DNA of 35,509 bases from Nostoc sp. UCD121. GTDB lineage: Bacteria; Cyanobacteriota; Cyanobacteriia; Cyanobacteriales; Nostocaceae. The number at the start of each line of letters is the position of its first letter. The first letter of the stretch is position 1. The stretch lies in contig NZ_JACKZS010000065.1 in NCBI RefSeq assembly GCF_014222285.1, positions 1 through 35,509 on the forward strand, given 5' to 3'. This document shows, piece after piece, positions 32,652 through 35,509 of the stretch. A program made the position numbers and the translations under genes. Below the pieces are notes generated by a model that worked only from the letters and a program-made list of their open reading frames with translations, was not told the DNA's origin and searched no databases.

Positions 32652-33593
32652 TTACCCGTTAATTGGTTCAAGTTTACTAGAAGTGGTTTCAGTGTTTTGA
32701 TCTACAAAATTCCTTGCCGCAGCCAGGAGATAGTCATAATAGGCACGAGCAACGATAGATAACTGTTTGCCTGCGGGGTAAACCATGTACCAATGTCGCT
32801 GAATGGGAAAGTGTTGGACATCTAAAATACTAAAATCTGAAGCGTCTAATAGTAAAGTATGACGAGATAAAACCGAAATTCCTAAACCACCTGCGATCGC
32901 TTGTTTAATTGCTTCGTTACTTCCCAATTCCAGCTTGACTTTTACTGTTACCCCTTGTTCTTCAAATAAGCTTTGCACGGCGCGGCGAGTTCCTGAACCT
33001 GGTTCTCGCATAATAAAAGGTTGGTTAGATAGGCGTTGGATCGGAATATTCTTTTCCTTGGATAACGGATGATTAACTGGTGCAAAGACTATCAAAGGAT
33101 TTTCTAAAAATGCCTCACAAGTCACATCCATATTGTCTGGAACTTGACTCATAATATACAAGTCGTCCAGATTTTGACTCATCCGTTCCAAAATTTGTTC
33201 GTGATTCGTTACTTGCAGAGAGATATCAATCCCTGGATAAAGTTCGCAAAATGGCCCTAACAAACGTGGGATAAAATATTTTGCTGTTGTAATCACTGCC
33301 AAGCGTAATTGTCCCTGTTTTAGCCCTTTTAAATCTGCCACCTTCATTTCATACTGGGCTATATTTTCAAAAATCTGCCGACAAGTAGCAAATAATTCTC
33401 GTCCTGCCTCGGTGAGATACAACCGCTTTCCCACTTGCTCAAATAATGGCAAACCTACCGATTTTGTAAGTTGCTTAATCTGCATAGAAACGGTAGGTTG
33501 GGTGAGAAACAATTCCTCAGCAGCTCGCGTAAAGCTACTGTGCCGTGCCGCAGCCTCGAATACCTTTAACTGGTGCAGCGTCGCTTGTTTCAA
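32652..33593 (-). CDS. LysR-type transcriptional regulator, CmpR/RbcR subgroup
   Basis: This 313-residue regulator has an N-terminal winged helix-turn-helix (LHQLKVFEAAARHSSFTRAA, QPTVSMQIKQL, about 5-65) and a periplasmic-binding-protein-like effector domain (about 90-300). The sequence, including AVITTAKYFIPRLLGPF and MREPGSGTRRAV, resembles cyanobacterial CmpR/RbcR/CcmR-type regulators of carbon uptake and fixation. These sense metabolites such as RuBP, 2-phosphoglycolate or 2-oxoglutarate. The start is a TTG at 33593, supported by GAGGAG 8 bases upstream. It follows ccmO on the same strand, with 241 bp between that contain a strong dyad. Control of ccm or other carbon genes is inferred from position and family. 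Confidence 0.87.
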   Translation of the reverse strand: MKQATLHQLKVFEAAARHSSFTRAAEELFLTQPTVSMQIKQLTKSVGLPLFEQVGKRLYLTEAGRELFATCRQIFENIAQYEMKVADLKGLKQGQLRLAVITTAKYFIPRLLGPFCELYPGIDISLQVTNHEQILERMSQNLDDLYIMSQVPDNMDVTCEAFLENPLIVFAPVNHPLSKEKNIPIQRLSNQPFIMREPGSGTRRAVQSLFEEQGVTVKVKLELGSNEAIKQAIAGGLGISVLSRHTLLLDASDFSILDVQHFPIQRHWYMVYPAGKQLSIVARAYYDYLLAAARNFVDQNTETTSSKLEPING

Positions 33594-33672
33594 AGGTGGT
33601 TCTCCTCTATATAGCTATTCATCGATATAAAACTAGTATTAACTGAACAGTTACAAATGGTATAGCGATACC

Positions 33673-33721
33673 AATAGAAATTTACGAGTTTTATTATAGA
33701 TAAAACTCTATTATTTCTATT
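33673..33721. promoter_or_regulatory. 22-bp-arm dyad with TTA-N7-TAA core
   Basis: AATAGAAAT...GAGTTTTAT on the left pairs with ATAAAACTC...ATTTCTATT on the right. The arms are 22 bp with about four central mismatches, separated by TATAG. The centre contains TTA-N7-TAA (33691-33703), the form reported for CmpR-type binding sites. It sits 80-128 bp before the LysR gene start and 114-162 bp after the ccmO stop, so it could be an autoregulatory operator or an operon-end stem. Confidence 0.5.
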
Positions 33722-33834
33722 AAAATAAAGGTATTTTATTTATAGATTGAAAAAGCTATTATCAAAACAACAAGAAAAGCGTAAGATTCCTTCTACTTCC
33801 TGATGAATGATGATTTTCCAAAATTCATCTATCA

Positions 33835-34632
33835 TCATTCATCATTCCATAATTCTTCTACAACTTCTGCAATTTTTGTAGGTAGCTTGGTTAAATCTGG
33901 TAATCTTAATACCTCTATTTCGGCAACTTGTTCTTTAATGTTCACTGGCAAGTTTAAAGGCTGCTGTGTTTCTATCCAGCAACTTGCTAATGGTAAGGTT
34001 TGCTCCATTTCGTCTAGTGGTCGAGGAATTACCATCACTGCATTTAATTCCCCAATGCGTTCTGCTTCAAACATTCCCGCTTCCACTGCTACCGCCACAT
34101 TTGCTACGGAACCACGAATAATGGCTGTACACAAACCCCCACCAATTTTTTCGTAGGCTGCTAAATGAACATCAGCAGCTTTGAGCATGGCATCACACGC
34201 GCCTACCATTGCTGGAAATCCTCGCGTTTCTACCAAACCAATTGCTTGATTACTCAGACGGCTAGAATTACCCTCTTCCATCAATTTAGTAAAACGGGTT
34301 GTGATGGGAAGTACTATATCTAGGTTGGGATAAGGTCGAGGAATCACCAAGCTAGAAACCAACTGACCAAACTGTTCAGCTGTTTGCACACCCGATTCTA
34401 CAGCCAGACGCACGTCAGCAATGCCACCCCGCACGATCGCAGTACAATATCCACCACCTATTTTTTCATACCCAACTAGGTGAACTCCTGCTGATTTCAG
34501 CATCATATCCGCCGTCCCAACAATTGCGGGAAAGCTGCGGGTAGAAACTAAACCCAAAGCAGTATCCTGGAAGGTGTCTCGATGACTTGTTCCTTCGATG
34601 CCTTTCAGAGACCGTTGATTAGATGTTTCCAT
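33835..34632 (-). CDS. ccmO: Carboxysome shell protein CcmO (tandem BMC domains)
   Basis: This 265-residue protein has two bacterial-microcompartment domains. The first begins ALGLVSTRSFPAIVGTADMM (about residue 25) and runs through YEKIGGGYCTAIVRGG. The second begins AIGLVETRGFPAMVGACDAM (near 129) and runs through YEKIGGGLCTAIIRGS. The tandem arrangement and short C-terminal tail identify CcmO, a shell protein needed for beta-carboxysome assembly. The N-terminal 23 residues are an extension. It follows ccmN on the same strand with 56 bp between, so both belong to the ccm operon. Confidence 0.95.
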   Translation of the reverse strand: METSNQRSLKGIEGTSHRDTFQDTALGLVSTRSFPAIVGTADMMLKSAGVHLVGYEKIGGGYCTAIVRGGIADVRLAVESGVQTAEQFGQLVSSLVIPRPYPNLDIVLPITTRFTKLMEEGNSSRLSNQAIGLVETRGFPAMVGACDAMLKAADVHLAAYEKIGGGLCTAIIRGSVANVAVAVEAGMFEAERIGELNAVMVIPRPLDEMEQTLPLASCWIETQQPLNLPVNIKEQVAEIEVLRLPDLTKLPTKIAEVVEELWNDE

Positions 34633-34688
34633 GTGAACTTTCCTAGATAATCACAAAGCCGACAACTTACAATTAACACTTACTCGGA

Positions 34689-35462
34689 CTAATCGTCAGA
34701 GTTTGGGTTGCTCAAGGATTGTCTATGAGGAAACAATGTAGTCAACAGTCTGCTTATGCTCCCTTGTCCATAAATCTGAGTCCCGAAACCGTTAGGGGAT
34801 TCTGTAGTTAGCTGATTGGGGTCTGAGTCATGTTTTGTTGGCTCTTGGGCAGGTTCTTGCAAGGGGGGTTCAGCATCCTTAGCTGGTTCCTCTATGGGAG
34901 GAGGCTGGCTTTCAGGAGTGGTGGGAGATTTAAAGTAAGAAATCGACTTATTTTGTTTGAAATCCACAAAAGCCGCAGCTGAGAAGTTAGTTGAGGAAAC
35001 GGCCTTTTCCTTAACTCCTCCTGAGCCATTTTCCTCTTCCTTTTGCGGTGGCGCACTTGTAGCCGTGGGGTTATTCGTGGATGGTTCCGGCTGGTTTGTT
35101 TGAGCAATTTGCCGACTGGTGTCTCCTAAAATCGATCCAGGTGGAACTACTTGTCCAGGTTCAACTGAATAGTTAAAAATTGTTGTTGCTGAACCAATGC
35201 AAGCATTTGCTCCAATTTTGCCCTTGCCAACCATCAAAAAACCGGCTCCCAAGTTTGCCCCTGCTTCTACCTCTAGGGTTCCTTCATGGACTTGGAGGAT
35301 TGCTCCCATACCAATACAGACCCCTGGCCCAATGATGATCTTGCTATTTTCAGCTGCTTGGAGGATCACCCCAGGTGCAAGTACTGCGCTTGGATGAATA
35401 GTCACCTCACCACTAATGTAAGAATCAAAGTTATTGCTGAGGCGCAGTGACAGCACAGACAT
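34689..35462 (-). CDS. ccmN: Carboxysome assembly protein CcmN
   Basis: This 257-residue protein bridges the CcmM-Rubisco core and the shell. Residues 1-120 form a left-handed beta-helix of hexapeptide repeats (VTIHPSAVLAPGVILQ, KIIIGPGVCIGMGAIL, GANACIGSATTIFN). A Pro/Glu/Ser-rich disordered linker follows (about 120-225). The C-terminal helix IYGQGSISRLLTTLFPHR (about 230-247) is the encapsulation peptide that binds shell proteins; it matches the YG-(x)n-FP-R pattern of known CcmN peptides. The ATG at 35462 has GAGG upstream. ccmM, ccmL and ccmK are expected just beyond the right edge. Confidence 0.93.
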   Translation of the reverse strand: MSVLSLRLSNNFDSYISGEVTIHPSAVLAPGVILQAAENSKIIIGPGVCIGMGAILQVHEGTLEVEAGANLGAGFLMVGKGKIGANACIGSATTIFNYSVEPGQVVPPGSILGDTSRQIAQTNQPEPSTNNPTATSAPPQKEEENGSGGVKEKAVSSTNFSAAAFVDFKQNKSISYFKSPTTPESQPPPIEEPAKDAEPPLQEPAQEPTKHDSDPNQLTTESPNGFGTQIYGQGSISRLLTTLFPHRQSLSNPNSDD

Positions 35463-35509
35463 GAAAATTTTAACCTCGGAAGCCGGAGTGGGGATGAGGA
35501 GTAGGGGGG
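35463..35509 (-). other. Upstream edge of ccmN
   Basis: These 47 bp contain the ccmN ribosome binding site region and a purine-rich GGGGATGAGGAG tract resembling the window's other low-complexity repeats. No coding end of an upstream gene is visible. Confidence 0.4.

Noticed and set aside
1..35509. tRNA, rRNA or riboswitch genes
   Set aside because: No cloverleaf arms with CCA-adjacent acceptor stems, rRNA-conserved words or known riboswitch cores were recognised by eye on either strand; this is not a substitute for a covariance search.

Overview
The window is chromosomal DNA from a cyanobacterium, most likely a filamentous, heterocyst-forming Nostocales strain (Nostoc/Anabaena type). Four lines of evidence support this. 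Photosystem II genes psbH and psbN are present in their characteristic divergent arrangement. One end carries a beta-carboxysome cluster (ccmN, ccmO). Roughly thirty copies of the HIP1 octamer GCGATCGC are scattered throughout. Intergenic DNA is rich in heptamer tandem repeats and small palindromic elements of the kind common in Nostoc genomes. No tRNA, rRNA, CRISPR array, complete insertion sequence or prophage was recognised.

Layout: 0.4-4.8 kb holds a SirB1-like transglutaminase-fold/TPR protein, an SRPBCC-fold protein, a multi-TM MscS-related membrane protein, a patch of nested MITE-like repeats, and an Rpn/PD-(D/E)XK family gene. 4.8-11.6 kb is housekeeping: a dynamin/Era-like GTPase with DUF697-type C terminus, tpiA, folP, a stomatin-like SPFH protein, a small membrane protein, rpsU, pth and a tatA-type gene. 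11.7-12.2 kb is psbH/psbN. 12.3-19.9 kb carries a GH38 alpha-mannosidase containing translated genomic repeats, two hypotheticals, a PlsC-like acyltransferase with a puzzling start, and a monoacylglycerol-lipase-like hydrolase.

20-25 kb is the most unusual block: a four-gene, one-strand cluster resembling a chaperone-usher secretion system. In transcription order it has two paralogous secreted subunit-like proteins, a PapD-like periplasmic chaperone, and an 875-residue usher-like outer-membrane protein. No such surface fibre is part of textbook cyanobacterial biology, so this is the best candidate here for an under-described system.

25.4-32.5 kb holds a small hypothetical, an SDR oxidoreductase, mnmE, a small Cys-rich hypothetical, a decayed Uma2 endonuclease fragment, a Tat-exported PhoX-family (DUF839) protein preceded by a near-ideal Pho box, and a MuiA-like protein (DUF4139/4140). 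32.6-35.5 kb holds a CmpR/RbcR-type LysR regulator, ccmO and ccmN, so the rest of the ccm operon probably lies just past the right edge. A 22-bp-arm dyad with a TTA-N7-TAA core sits between ccmO and the regulator.

All functional assignments rest on reading motifs by eye. No database search was possible.
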